Origin: Sanguinoderma infundibulare
Taxonomy: Eukaryota > Basidiomycota > Agaricomycetes > Polyporales > Polyporaceae
Direction of reading: 5' to 3'
Length of the DNA: 64,000 nt
NCBI GenBank assembly: GCA_032821775.1
Contig: JAVLRN010000008.1
Span: 1,488,001 to 1,552,000, forward strand
Shown: piece by piece, positions 23,383 to 33,738 of the stretch
How the letters are laid out: each line of letters opens with the position of its first letter
Position numbering within the stretch: position 1 is the stretch's first letter
Made by a program: the position numbers and the translations under genes
The notes under the pieces: generated by a model
Told to the model about the DNA's origin: nothing
Databases searched by the model: none
Seen by the model: the letters and a program-made list of their open reading frames with translations, nothing else

Positions 23383-23914
23383 AGACGCGCTGTCCGCCTT
23401 CTGATCACTAGTACGTCACCTCTCTGGGACATGTGCCTCCGCTACCTTACAATCTCAACTTACCAGACGTCTCGTCTCCGCGATTCCACCACGCGCTGCG
23501 GCTCAGCAGGCGCGTTCGGTTTGCGTTTGTTGTTAATGGTGCAACACCATGCCCTCCCCCGTCCCGTCTTCCAGGTTCAGATTCCAGCAGGGCAGCACGT
23601 AATCATTGTGGAGACTGCACGGCGGCACGAACGCCACGAAGAGCCGCGCCCACCGCTCCCAAGACTAGATTCGGAACGGTAGATCAGGTCAGGCTGGCCT
23701 CTCTTGAAGCCGTTGGGAATCTTGGGATTGGCTTCGCGTTGGAAAGAAGCGGTCCATCGGCTGCAGTGCACGTCGAACATTCGAAGGTTTTCTGTATTGA
23801 TGGCGCTATGTCTTTTCCTAGAAAATTATATCCGACCGAGGCCCCTATTCCTCATCCATACCTACTCCCTATTCCCTCCCTCTCAATACACGCCTTGCAC
23901 GCCTTTCCTCCGCG

Positions 23915-24685
23915 ATGTTTTACCCGGGCAGAAACGTCCTCCGGACCGGCTACGTCATCGACATGGACGCCCGTGAACGCTACTTCACCAAGGGCCCTCA
24001 GCGGCCTCAAACCGCGCGATTCCCGCGTCATCATTCGCGACGGAATGGTGTTCACGGCTGAAGAGGGGTGTCCGATGCGGCTAAGAAGCGTGCGCTGCGC
24101 CGCGAGTTGAATGGCCAGGAACGAGTGTCGCAGCACGTCCAGTCCAAGTTTATGCACCTCCGTCGCCAAGCTTCCCCTGAAGTCAGACTGCGGCTGGTAC
24201 TCCCCCACGATGCGCATGAGCACCGAGCCGCTCTCTACCAAACGACCAGGCTCATTACAGCACTCAGACAGCATTCGACTGCGACGTCGAGTACGAGAAC
24301 ATGGATGTGCGTTCTCGTCCCGACGGGCTCTGTAGGTCTTTCCTTGGGAGAGGCGGGCCCGACCGACCACGACCGCGAGCGGCTCGAGACGTTCATCGAG
24401 GCGGCGAATAGCCTAATAAAGAACGACATCATCACAGACTCTGCGGCGTGGTTCGAGCCGTCCGACTTCACCTTTGCGGCTGTCCCCGAGAAGGGCCTGT
24501 GGGAACCCATGGTCTGTGAGACAGAGATCAAGGTGAGCCACCACCTCGTCTGATGCAGTGGATCTGGAATTGGGGACGTTCGAGTTCGCTTGTTGAACGC
24601 ACTGCGTAGATACACTCACCATGCAGCCCCGAATGGTATCATCATTTTTTCGATTCTCTGCACTACTGAACGCCGGGCGCGAATG
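23915..24685 (+). pseudogene. Unrecognised paralogous family, copy 2 (probably truncated)
   Basis: The first exon starts at an ATG at 23915 (MFYPGRNVLRTGYVIDMDA). The conserved core lies at about 24310-24530 (VLVPTGSVGLSLGEAG, LETFIEAANSLI, FTFAAVPE) and is open. The expected last exon is represented by AGRECV followed immediately by TAG at about 24680, where the other copies continue ELYGL, and no acceptor AG precedes it. The intermediate exons between 23990 and 24290 could not be joined with confidence. It could still make a shortened product. Confidence 0.45.
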
Positions 24686-24798
24686 TGTGTAGGGGAAAGG
24701 ATGCATGCGGGCGGCAAAGACATGTTGATGCAGATTAGGTGGTACATACTAGTAACGAGTATTGCGGCAGAGATCGTGACTTCGACATTAGGGCGTGA

Positions 24799-25784
24799 CT
24801 AGCCTTCATCTTCATCGTGCTCTATGCTCATGGACGTGACGTATATCTCTATGTTCTTTTCCGCCGTCCCCGCCCACTGTTCTCCGATGACCTCCATCTC
24901 GCACGCCTTCCAGGATGGCATCGCGCGCGTCACCTCGACGATCTCCGCGACGAGCGCGTCGTCTAGCGCGGGTAGCGGCCGGGTTTCGGACGACGACGCA
25001 GCGCCGTTTGCGCTCCCAGACTGGGGCGTCGACGTACTCGTGCCGGCGTCATCGCCCGCGGTCGTCAGCCAATCCTGCCAGAGGATGTCTTGGGGCATAT
25101 CCGCAGCGACGGGGTGAGCGGTGGACGGTCGATCCGCGCGGACACGCTGCTCGTGCAGGACGAAGAGCGTCGGGAACGGCGCGCGCGGGTGGTCGATGTC
25201 GAGTGCGACCGCCTTGCCGTGGTGGTCCCGGAGGTGGGGTGAGTCGGTGTAGTTCACGAGGATGTATCTGTGCGTCTGTCCCGGGTCAGCCCCACACGCC
25301 CGCGGGAGCCTGTAAGAGCACAACGCCCTCCCACACGACGCGGACGCCGACTCACCTGGAGCTCAAGGCGTATGAAGAACTCATTCCCCTCGAACAACTT
25401 GTGGTGGTTCGTGCACATCAGCAACCCGTTGCGCGGCTCGTGTCCGGGATGCTCCTTGACCTGAGGAGGGATCCAGCGCCGTTCCGATCTCAGCTCGTCC
25501 CACTGACAACCGGACGCTTGTCAGCGTCCGCGAGACGGCTCTGAGACTTCGTTTTGACTCACTAGCTGTGGTTCTGAGCCGCCAACGATTCCGAAATGAT
25601 CGAGCACGACCGGGATGGACATGCCGCACACGATGCAGCGCGGTAGACCGAAGAGCGTGTCGCGTTTGTCAATCGCGTCTTCGAACGCGGTCGTGGCCGA
25701 GGAGAGTGAGTCGTCGCCGTCCTCGTCTCCTGCATGAGGCACATCCATTGCCAGAGGGAGCGTGAACGTGGACAGAGGCTGCAT
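24799..25784 (-). CDS. HNH nuclease domain protein (HNH_2 type)
   Basis: Three exons, 25784-25563, 25502-25356 and 25275-24799, join in phase 0 and give 281 residues. The N-terminus (MQPLSTFTLPLAMDV) is typical of a large Agaricomycete family. The HNH core runs from CIVCGMSIPVVLDHFGIV through NGLLMCTNHHKLFEGNEFFI to YILVNY, giving the CxxC knuckle, the first His, and the Asn and paired His of the beta-beta-alpha-metal fold. The C-terminal third is Ser/Thr-rich and then acidic, ending DEDEG. HNH_2 proteins are numerous in mushroom-forming fungi; whether they cut nucleic acid is not established. It lies between copies 2 and 3 of the unrecognised family but shows no link to them. Confidence 0.75.
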
Positions 25785-26786
25785 GGTGGGAAGAGCGAGG
25801 GCGGCGGGCCTGAGGGATCCGTCGGAAGAGCAAATTATAAGACATAATAGGGGCTAGGAGATGATAGGAGAGGCCACTACCGGGGCCGGCCTTAAAAGCT
25901 TTCAGGCTTGCTGCCATGATAACGTCCGAAACCAGGGCTACTGTCAACGGAGGCGAGCGTAAGTACTACTCCCCGGAGATCGTGGTGTGGGGACGGTCGT
26001 GGCCCGCAGCGGATGCCTACGAATACGTGTCGTCGGAACTCGGCGTCCTTGGGATCGAGATTTGTCGACAGCGTCGTTCGATCACGTCTTCCTCGCGAGG
26101 GCAGCGAATACGACTCGCGTTGTAAGGGTGTTGGGGTACGAAACAAGAGGTGGGGCCACGCGCGAAGTGGCGAGGAAGTTTCAACTATTCCTGATATGAG
26201 CAATGACATCAGCTTTCTGCTACACGTCTGTCCTGGTAAGATGAAAATTTCACGTAGCAAGCGCGTAAGGTGGAGAACGGCGTTAAGACTATGGGGAAAG
26301 ACTCAACATCTGCAAATGAAGGGCTGCAATTGGACCGATCAATTGAACAGATCGCCGTTGAACGTGGCTCCGGTCGGACCGCTCGACAGCATCTATAGAC
26401 TAGCAGCATAATGGTTCAGAGTCGTCTTGCTCTCTGTCAGCCTTATATGATGTTGCAACCGGTGCGAATTCGCTTAGGGTGTGTCAGACAGGTGCGCGAG
26501 AACAGCATCCGCTATGTAGCTACACTGCCAGTGTGTGAACGAAGGAACTTTCAATAATGGATTTACCAGTCAGAAGTGTGCTCTGGGACTAACCTCTGCA
26601 AGTAACACGATCGAGGGCTACTATTTCGGGATCACCAAGCAGTGCACCTTGAATAGGCGATTTGGTGTAACCGCGTGGATCGAGTCCATAGGCGGTATAG
26701 TGCGAAGGGGATGGAGGAGGAGAGTGGTGCGGAAAAACACGCGAAGCAGCCTACGTACAGCAAATCGGTATGACCTTTCTCACGCA
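25785..26786. other. Intergenic, nothing firmly supported
   Basis: A short plus-strand frame at 25916 (MITSETRATVNGG) runs into a GTAAGT donor near 25958, but no matching second exon was found. No other feature was seen. Confidence 0.3.
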
Positions 26787-27365
26787 TCACTCGTCACCTT
26801 CTTCTCCCTCATCCTCTGCAGCATCACCGGCGTCCAATTCAACGCCAATATCGATTGTGCCGGGGGCAGGAAACCAGCCAAATTCCCGAAGATCAACCTT
26901 GAGTTCACCGGAGCGAGTCGTCACCACATCGACGCCCTCCGCGGTGAGCGCGTCACGTTGGCGGTCTGCCCCATCCGTTCCTGGTCCTCGCGATGAGATG
27001 GCACCCGTAGACGAGACTACCCTGTGCCAGGGTACTGGCGGGTTCGCGTCAGGGGATAGGAACTTGAGAGCTGTGCGCAGCGAACATGAACGCTTGGCGA
27101 GACAAGCAGAGGCTAGAGAAGATCGAGCGTACCTTGGCCAACATGGCGAGAGTATGCTGGCCTCCCGATCAACTTGGCGATGTGTCCTGAACAGTTGAAG
27201 TCGGCTAAAGAGCGGGAAAAGTCGAAGTTGAGCACGTACCATAGGATGTGACGCGTTGAGGTGGGATCTGGCGGACGACGTGATAGACCTAGCCCACGTT
27301 AACCCGAATACTGTGGCATTTTGGAAACAAAAGACTACCGCAGCGTGAAACTGGTCGCCGTCCAT
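26787..27365 (-). CDS. atl1: Alkyltransferase-like DNA repair protein (Atl1 type)
   Basis: Four exons, 27365-27339, 27288-27240, 27186-27133 and 27070-26787, join cleanly and give 137 residues. The sequence MDGDQFHAAVYHVVRQIPP, RVTSYGHIAKLIGRP, SRHVGQALKFL and VPWHRVVSSTGAIS follows the DNA-binding domain of O6-alkylguanine methyltransferases. The acceptor cysteine of the PCHR motif is replaced by Trp (PWHR), as in the Atl1 family, which binds O6-alkylguanine without repairing it and hands the lesion to nucleotide excision repair. The C-terminus carries VDLREFGWFP and then an acidic tail of about 20 residues (EDEGEEGDE). The tail looks longer than in the short Atl1 proteins I know. Its start codon is 31 bp from that of the divergent gene at 27397. 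Confidence 0.88.
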   Translation of the reverse strand: MDGDQFHAAVVFCFQNATVFGLTWARSITSSARSHLNASHPMVRAQLRLFPLFSRLQLFRTHRQVDREASILSPCWPRYARSSLASACLAKRSCSLRTALKFLSPDANPPVPWHRVVSSTGAISSRGPGTDGADRQRDALTAEGVDVVTTRSGELKVDLREFGWFPAPGTIDIGVELDAGDAAEDEGEEGDE

Positions 27366-27396
27366 CGCGGAGCTGGTCAAGTGTGGGCGGACAGCC

Positions 27397-27838
27397 ATGT
27401 CACGCCCTGCGGACATGACTCAGTCTGTGACAGATTCGTCACGGGAGCGACGCCGGCGGTACCTGTTCATCCCAACTGGATCCGCTGGTCCCTCCCTGCT
27501 AAAGGCGGGCCTGAAAGAGCTAGATCACAAGTGCATCGAGGCCTTCATCGACATATCCAACAACCTGATCGCCGAAGAGGCCGTGCGCGAGACGGCGGGG
27601 TTCAAGCTCTTCGAACCGGACTTCAAGTTCAAGATGATCCCCGAGTGAGCTCCTAGGACTCCCTTGTTCAATCCCACCAAGTTGACGGTGCCGGTGACCA
27701 GTGGCTCCGGTTCGATCATTTTTAGCTGTTCGTTTTTCTCATCCCCCGCGTGTTGTAGGGAGTAATGAGGGCGGGCCGCGAATGCGTGGAACTTTATGGA
27801 TTGCCGGCCCGCGAGTTCGTGAAGCCGTACTGTAGCTA
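27397..27838 (+). CDS. Unrecognised paralogous family, copy 3 (best preserved)
   Basis: From an ATG at 27397 the frame reads through RRRYLFIPTGSAGPSLLKAG and CIEAFIDISNNLIAEEAVRE to FKFKMIPE at 27645. A second coding segment, MRAGRECVELYGLPAREFV..PYCS, ends in TAG at 27836-27838 and aligns with copy 1. Between them is an apparent intron beginning GTGAGC and ending TTGTAG, but the phase across it does not match simply. Either the true junction differs or a one-base loss near the donor has damaged the copy. Upstream exons comparable to MFYPGRNVLRTGY of copy 2 were not found. The function is unknown. Confidence 0.5.
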
Positions 27839-28186
27839 GATACTGGAGCCTGTAATGCAGTACCTGCGCGTCTTGCAAGTCGTATGGTGTGTGATTCGCT
27901 GCCAACAATGAGCGTCTACGCGTGACGTAACACGTCGAGGAGGGCATGTGTGACACAGTCCTGAGGTTCCCCACCTTCACAAGTCTTGTGCACCTGGTGT
28001 GTGGTTATTGCTTAGCTCAAAGATCAGTTTCGCGCTTTTTTGTTTCACGGAATGGTGGACTGAGACACTTACATTAGTCAGCTCGACAGAACAAGTCTCC
28101 CAGGAGGCTGACGAAAAACGTCGCCTCCGTTCGGTGCCTTTGCCCAGTCGTTATCGATGCTCCAATTGTGACGCTACCACACCGTG

Positions 28187-29298
28187 ATGGTAGCTATCAA
28201 GCAGGTATTGCTGATTGCTGTAGGGGTGTCTGCCTGCGCCAGCGTCAGGGCTTCATGTATGTGCCATCTGCTGCCTGAGTCACCTGTTCACCGCGTTGAT
28301 GTCTGCATACAGTGGTTCATCAACGTCAGGATGCACAAAGTCAAAAACTTGCTACAGCAACGACAGTCACCGTTAGCACCGCCTTCAACGGTTTCGTGGT
28401 TCCGACAGCGGTGGATCCGCTTCGGCTAGCCAAGCGGCAGGATCCAGGGGCCTCTACAATTTCCACAGCATCCACTTCAGCGACCTCCGTGACGTCTTCA
28501 TTGGATGCGCTTGTGTCCACTGCGGTGGGCCAAGCCATCGCAGCATTGAACGCCGAATTCGCTGCGGTCACCGCGTTCGAAACCTCCGCGTTCCTCACCG
28601 TCTCCCAGCTCTCATCTTCTGCGTCGTCGGTCGTCTCTCTTTCTGCAAACTCTGCCCTCTCCACCCTCTCCGCTTCCTCTTCCGTGCTCAGCCCCGCCGT
28701 CACGCCGTCGCTCACCTCCGCGATCTCGTCCGCCAACGGGATCATAAATGCCGCAGCGAGCTCCGCCAATTCTATCCAGAGCTCCGCCTTCGCGGCGGCC
28801 AGCCAGAACCTCAACGACGTCTTCGCGTCCATCAGCGCGGTCTTGGAGGCGGGCATCTCGTCTGCAGACGCGTTCGTGAGCTCCGTCCTCTCCGCGATCA
28901 GCGCGTCTACGACGACGCCTGTCGATCCCGGCCAGGTCGCAAGGGCGACGTCGAGCATCTCTTCCGCGGTCGAGATTGCGAAGTTTGTCGTCAGCGCCGC
29001 GATCACGTCGGCGTCCGCGATCCAGAACGCGGCGAATGCTGCCGCGACAGCCATCCAGACCCCCGCGCTCGTCTCTGCGACGGCCATCTTGGACGCCGCC
29101 GTCGAGAGGGCGACCTCGCTCATCAGCGTCTCGTTCGCTTCTGCCATTGTCGCCAACACGATCGCGCCGGCGACGACGACTACGACGACTACAACTACGA
29201 CGACGAACTTCCCCTATGGGGGGAACCCCTACTTCAGACCGCACCCGATCGTTACTCCTCGCCCCGGCACGATCGTTACCCCCCGCCCCGGCACTTGA
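28187..29298 (+). CDS. Secreted Ala/Ser-rich protein with Kex2-type KR|Q site (336 aa)
   Basis: Exon 1 (28187-28256) encodes a signal peptide, MVAIKQVLLIAVGVSACASV, and ends in phase 1. Exon 2 runs 28358-29298. The same two-exon layout and MVAIK start occur in the genes at 51158-51550 and 54146-55785. A short propeptide ends in LAKRQDPGAS, a dibasic Kex2 site followed by Gln. The mature part is almost entirely A, S, V, I and T in a helical-looking pattern (for example AAASQNLNDVFASISAVL). Near the end there is a Thr run, then a Pro-rich tail with repeated IVTPRPGT. No enzyme domain is visible. It is probably an O-glycosylated wall or extracellular protein. Confidence 0.7.
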
Positions 29299-29627
29299 AA
29301 GCGTGAACCCCGGGTGGCGCAACCCAGTTGGCCTTGACGAGATCGCGGGAGGAGCGAAGTATTGCATTGCATCGGTGTTGGATGGGTACTGCGAACTTTG
29401 GGGATTGGGATACGTGGCTTCAATTTCTCGCGGATCGGTATCGCTCGCGTACCGAATGGACATTTTCTGAGCGGAATATAACGACGGCCCCACACTTGAG
29501 CGATTTCGGAAATGATCAACGATGCATTCCCTCTGTCCTTCATACATTCTGCGGCGGTCCGCACAGCTCCGCGTTCTCCAACAACACCTTCAACGACCGT
29601 CCCATAGCTCCCTTGGCTGCGAAGGGG

Positions 29628-29952
29628 TTATCCACGTCTACAGCCCACGGTCGCACCTTGCCGCGGTACAATCTCATCAGAAGCGATCCCTTCGGAGGTG
29701 GCCGGGTCCGGTGAAGGAGTGAGGCGGAAGGGGAGCTCACCCGCGAGCGGGGGAGTGTGTGGGGGAAGGTGGTGATACAAGAACCCGCGCGTGTCTGGAG
29801 GGAACCATTGCTTGGTCCCTGGCATCTGGGCGATTACAGGTCCACCGTGCGATTGAACCGAAGACGCGTCCATGGCGCCAGGCCATCGCAACATCGCGAA
29901 CACGTGAGGGGTAAGTCGTGAGCTCGAGTCGAAGTAGTCGTCCGAAGTGAGC
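29628..29952 (-). CDS. 3' exon of an uncharacterised Agaricomycete protein
   Basis: After a CCCACAG acceptor the frame from 29952 reads SDDYFDSSSRLTPHVFAMLR, then GTKQWFPPDTRGFLYHHLPP, then LAGELPFRLTPSPDPAT. This aromatic and proline pattern (WFPP, GFLYHH, LRFR-TPS) is one I associate with a common uncharacterised family in mushroom-forming fungi. The frame stops at 29628. Another frame continues to 29540, so an indel or an intron near the end is possible. Upstream coding sequence (RLPQRFKKVTLAPDEL, about 30030) probably belongs to the same gene, but the junction is unresolved. Confidence 0.4.
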
Positions 29953-30948
29953 CTGTGGGGTTCGAGCGTCCGTTGAGCTCGTCGGGCGCTAGGGTTACCT
30001 TTTTGAACCTTTGGGGAAGTCGGACCGATATTTCCGATCGGTGTCGAATCACCCCATGCTCCTTTTGCAACCGAATCGCCATGTCCTTCGACGCCTGCCA
30101 TCGGTGTATGGTCTTCTGTGAAACTTTTGTCTGCGTCCTACTCCCGTCTTGCAAGATGACAAGAGAACTCGCCCCTTCACACTCAGTCAGGATTCAACGT
30201 GTCGCTGTTCGATGCGCCTGCCCCGTAGCCATTGCGTGAGTCGCTGGTGAGCTTCGCGATCGAGCTTCTTCATCGTGCAGAACGGGCAACTGAAACCAGG
30301 CCGCAGGTGATGAGTATTCAGCGGGCACCTCGATATCGGCGCCACGTCCTCTTCACAAATGTCGTCCTAATCAGGATGGCAGGTTCGTCCATTCGACGAG
30401 CTAAGCACTCTCCCTCTTATCATGAGCATCTGCCCTGTAATTGGCCCACGGGTACTTCTATGGGTCTTCCAAGGTTTGGATCGTGGTGGGATCGATCGGA
30501 CGCGCCCGGTATCCCAAGCTGTATCATTCCCTGGCGTAAGTGGGCCCCCGCGACGATGCATCCCTTTACCAACGAGTTCGACGTCGCCTCTGGAGCTTCT
30601 TCAACGTGGTTGCAATACGGATGCTGAGGACGGGCGAGGGTGTTTCGGCGGTCGGCGACAGGTGCATGCGGACGAGGAGTGCGACACAGTGGCGATTGGG
30701 GCTTGCTCGATGGACATCCGCGAATGAAGAGAAGTGGATCGAGGAAGCGAGCTGGGGCTGCCTCCGGTGCGTTGCTGTCAAGGCGATCTAGACTCAGTCG
30801 ACCCCCGCTTATACGCCCCGCCCTCGTCGTCCCCGCCCCCTTCCCCGCCCGCGTCCTCGCTGCGACTCCTCTCTAACTTCATCTGCACCCTACGCCGTTC
30901 AGGCCCTCCACGCTCCTTGCTCCGTTTTCCCCTCGATCCCGACGAAAC
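29953..30948. other. Region between the uncharacterised exon and the secreted-protein cluster
   Basis: It contains possible 5' coding sequence of the minus-strand gene (to about 30154), then short frames only. The last 150 bp are C-rich on the plus strand and probably form the promoter and 5' leader of the gene at 30949. Confidence 0.3.
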
Positions 30949-31958
30949 ATGCGTTACTTCGCCGCCCTCCTTGTTATGACCTTGGTTGGTCCTCAGCGTG
31001 CGTCCTTCCTCGAGTCGTCTGAATGGGGGGATTCGGTTGCCCCAATGCCATTGCTGACTGCTTCCATTCAGTTCCTGCCCTCGCAGCGGGCATAGACCGT
31101 CTGTCCCACAGCGATACCGCTGTATGCTACTTTCCATAGCTGAGGCCATCTCCCCGTCACGCTGACTTCATTCCTGTCTCTCTAGGACGGCGCTGCCCTC
31201 GCCCCTCCGGCAGCCCTCAAGGGACGCGTCGTGAGTGACAGTTCTGTATGTGATCGTACACAGAGACGGGACTCACATTCCCTTGCAGGGCATCGAGCCA
31301 TTGGGCGATGGCGCGAGCACCTTTGGTGCATCTCTGGCTCCAGGTACTCCTTCTACCAGTGCTGCAATCCACGACGGGTCCTCGGCTCCCGCCGGGGGCG
31401 CTCCCGCGGCCTCCAGTACCGCGCCGGCTAGTCAGACCCCCAACGCTTCTGCCACGGTCTCGCGTTCAGGCGCGCCATTGATTTCCGCCGCCAGCATCCC
31501 GGTACGTGCTCGTTTGTACTGAATCGGCTCTCCGTTCCCTGTCTTCCCCGTTCTTGCATTCACGCCCGCATGCAACTGACATGCCCGCTTCACAGGCCGC
31601 GGGTTCATCCTCATCCTCGTCAGCGCCCGCACGCTCATCCTCGCCTGCACCCGCGCCAGCACGCCCGCCCCAACCCGCTCAGCGCACCCCATCCCCGTCC
31701 CCGTCACGCGCAGGCCCAGCACCCGTTCATCCAGTCTCAGCCCCAGCCGCACGGGGGACCGGCACGGGGACGAGCAAGCTGGTCACCGTGACGCAAACGT
31801 CGAGCAGGCCGGCAAACGCGACGGGCAGCAACGTCTCGGGCGCGCTCAACCCAGCGAGCGGGACGCGGAACGCGGCCGCTATTGGCTTCGACGGCAAGCT
31901 GACGGCCATCGTTGGCGTCATTGTGGGCGTTGCGGTCATGTTCGCGTTTGGGCTTTGA
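30949..31958 (+). CDS. GPI-type secreted Ser/Thr/Pro-rich protein (239 aa)
   Basis: Five exons: 30949-30997, 31072-31121, 31186-31230, 31289-31501 and 31596-31958. The first is exactly 49 nt (phase 1) and encodes the signal peptide MRYFAALLVMTLVGPQ. The body is A, S, P and T-rich (for example SSSSSSAPARSSSPAPAP), consistent with heavy O-mannosylation. It ends with SKLVTVTQTSS, GFDGKLTAIVGVIVGVAVMF and a short GL, a hydrophobic tail preceded by small residues that fits a GPI attachment signal. The C-terminus closely resembles that of the gene at 44508 (TVVTQTS, LDGQGRLTVAAAVVVV). First of a run of similar genes on the same strand. Role unknown. Confidence 0.75.
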
Positions 31959-32813
31959 GGATGCATGCCATCCCACGCATCGGTAGCTCGGTTCCGGTAG
32001 GATTCGGATGCGCATGTTCCATATGGTTGACTTGGTCGGGTTTTTGGGGATCGTCTTGTGGTTTAGCCGGTTTACTGTATGGGCAGATGTGTATCATAGC
32101 CTTGGTACCTGTACATTGTTTCCCGAGGTGTAGTGTACTACTGGTTGCAAAACTGGGATTCGAACTTGACCCCTGCGGCGTCTGCCGACTTGTGCCGTCC
32201 TTGCACGTTTCTCGCACTTGCACGGTCCCAGCTACGTCTGTGAGTCTCAGGCATATAGCTCCCCGCGGCCAAATGAAGAGTGCGTGAGTATTCCATGCGT
32301 TGACTGTGCCTTACTGAAGGTGTTGCGTACCGAATACTCACCGCGGCTGCAGCACCGGGCCTTCAAGTCATGCACGACGTCTGCCTCGTGCCTCCGACTT
32401 CGCCGTCACTGCGCGGACGCGAGTGAAGGTCTCGTTACCGCTCCCCTTCTAGGGCACTAGCCTGCTCTCCTCTGTGAAATCTCTCCAAAGTGGCCGTAAC
32501 AATACCTATCACAGCAGGATTCCGCGGCCTTTGAGCGGGAAACCGACGTCACCTCGCGCAGAGCGGAAGAACGTTGCGAACCGCCCTATCCGAGCCCCTC
32601 CACCACGTTGAGGCACGGATGCAGCGGCCTCAGACTGGTCTGGGAAACATGGGGTCTTCCCCGCGATGGATGTATGCTGCCCTGGCGGGGCCGTCTTATA
32701 GCTGGGCCTCTCGGTCGATAAGATGACCCGCGGATACCCAACTTCGCCATCATCTCCCCCTCTCCCTCTCTCTCCTCCTAGGTTCGAGTCGATTCGGGCG
32801 CGCGGTTGCAGAT
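31959..32813. other. Intergenic
   Basis: No gene seen. A sequence around 32140-32165 with GGGATTCGAAC recalls a tRNA T-arm, but the rest of the cloverleaf is absent. The end of the stretch is a pyrimidine-rich leader before the gene at 32814. Confidence 0.35.
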
Positions 32814-33738
32814 ATGCAGTACCTCAAGTCGATCTTTAGTCTGGTGCTCGTCCTTGCCCAGGGTGAGTGGCTGTATGCGCATATACGTCATGGCGCCCAA
32901 TGCTGATGCTGATGTGTTGGTGTTTCTGCAGTTCGCGCGATTGCAGGCGCGGTCCAGGTGAGTGTCGCTTGTCCCTACGGAGGCGCCAGTGCTCACCCGG
33001 CGGAACAGGTCCGCGCTGCGGAGGACACGACGGTGACCGAGACCGTCACCTTCATCCGCTCGGTTCCCGTCTCGGTCACGCACACCGTCACTGTCCCCGT
33101 GGCTAGCGCGTCGTTGACGTCCATCCACCCCGTCCCCTCCTCCTCTTCGGCTCCCTCTATCTCTTCCTCGGAGGCACACCCGACCACTCCGGCGACGTCC
33201 GTCCCGCCCCCGGAGAGGACGAGCGCGAGCGCAACGCACGAAACTTCGCCTGTTGCTACCCACCCCGCGTCCGCCATCGCCTCTGCGTCTCCCGTCGCGC
33301 CGGCTTCTCCTCCTGCGGCATCCGAGTCGAGCGCGTCTGTGCCCGCCGTCCCGCCCCCTCCCGCGACGACGTTGCCCGTCTCGGCTTCCGTCCCGGCTTC
33401 TGGTTCTGCGCCTGCCTCTGTCCAGCTGAGCTCCGGGATCGCCTCCGTACGTCCTCCGCGGCTCGTTTCCGAGCGCATGCAGCTATAGCTCACTGACACG
33501 CGCGTACACGCGCATATAGCATCTGTCCTCTGCGGCGGCCAACGCGTCCTCCACGCTCACCGTCAGCGGCAGCGGCGCCTCCCGCGCGTCGAGCGCGACG
33601 CTCATCTCGCCGACCCAGAGCGGGCCGACACTCCCGAACGGGTCGACGTTCCAGGGGAGCGGCGCGGCGGGGGTGCACGCGTCGGTGCTCGGGGTCGCGT
33701 TGGGCGTCGGGTTGGGCGTCGTCGGGTGGGCCCTGTGA
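32814..33738 (+). CDS. GPI-type secreted Ser/Thr/Pro-rich protein (243 aa)
   Basis: Exons 32814-32862, 32932-32957, 33009-33446 and 33520-33738 join in phase. The first exon is again 49 nt and encodes MQYLKSIFSLVLVLAQ. The middle contains TVTETVTFIRSVPVSVTHTV, a short beta-prone Thr/Val block, then a long S, P, A and T-rich mucin-like stretch. The end has NASS and NGST N-glycosylation sequons and a hydrophobic tail (ASVLGVALGVGLGVVVGWAL) typical of a GPI signal. It shares architecture, intron phase and likely origin with the genes at 30949, 38869 and 44508. No catalytic motif. Confidence 0.75.

Noticed and set aside
28341..29547. Two long minus-strand frames opposite the secreted Ala/Ser-rich protein
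   Set aside because: The GC-rich Ala/Ser codons give few stops in all frames. The plus strand has the signal peptide, splice sites and paralogues.
32140..32175. Possible tRNA T-arm (GGGATTCGAAC)
   Set aside because: No acceptor stem, D-arm or anticodon arm can be formed from the flanking sequence on either strand.
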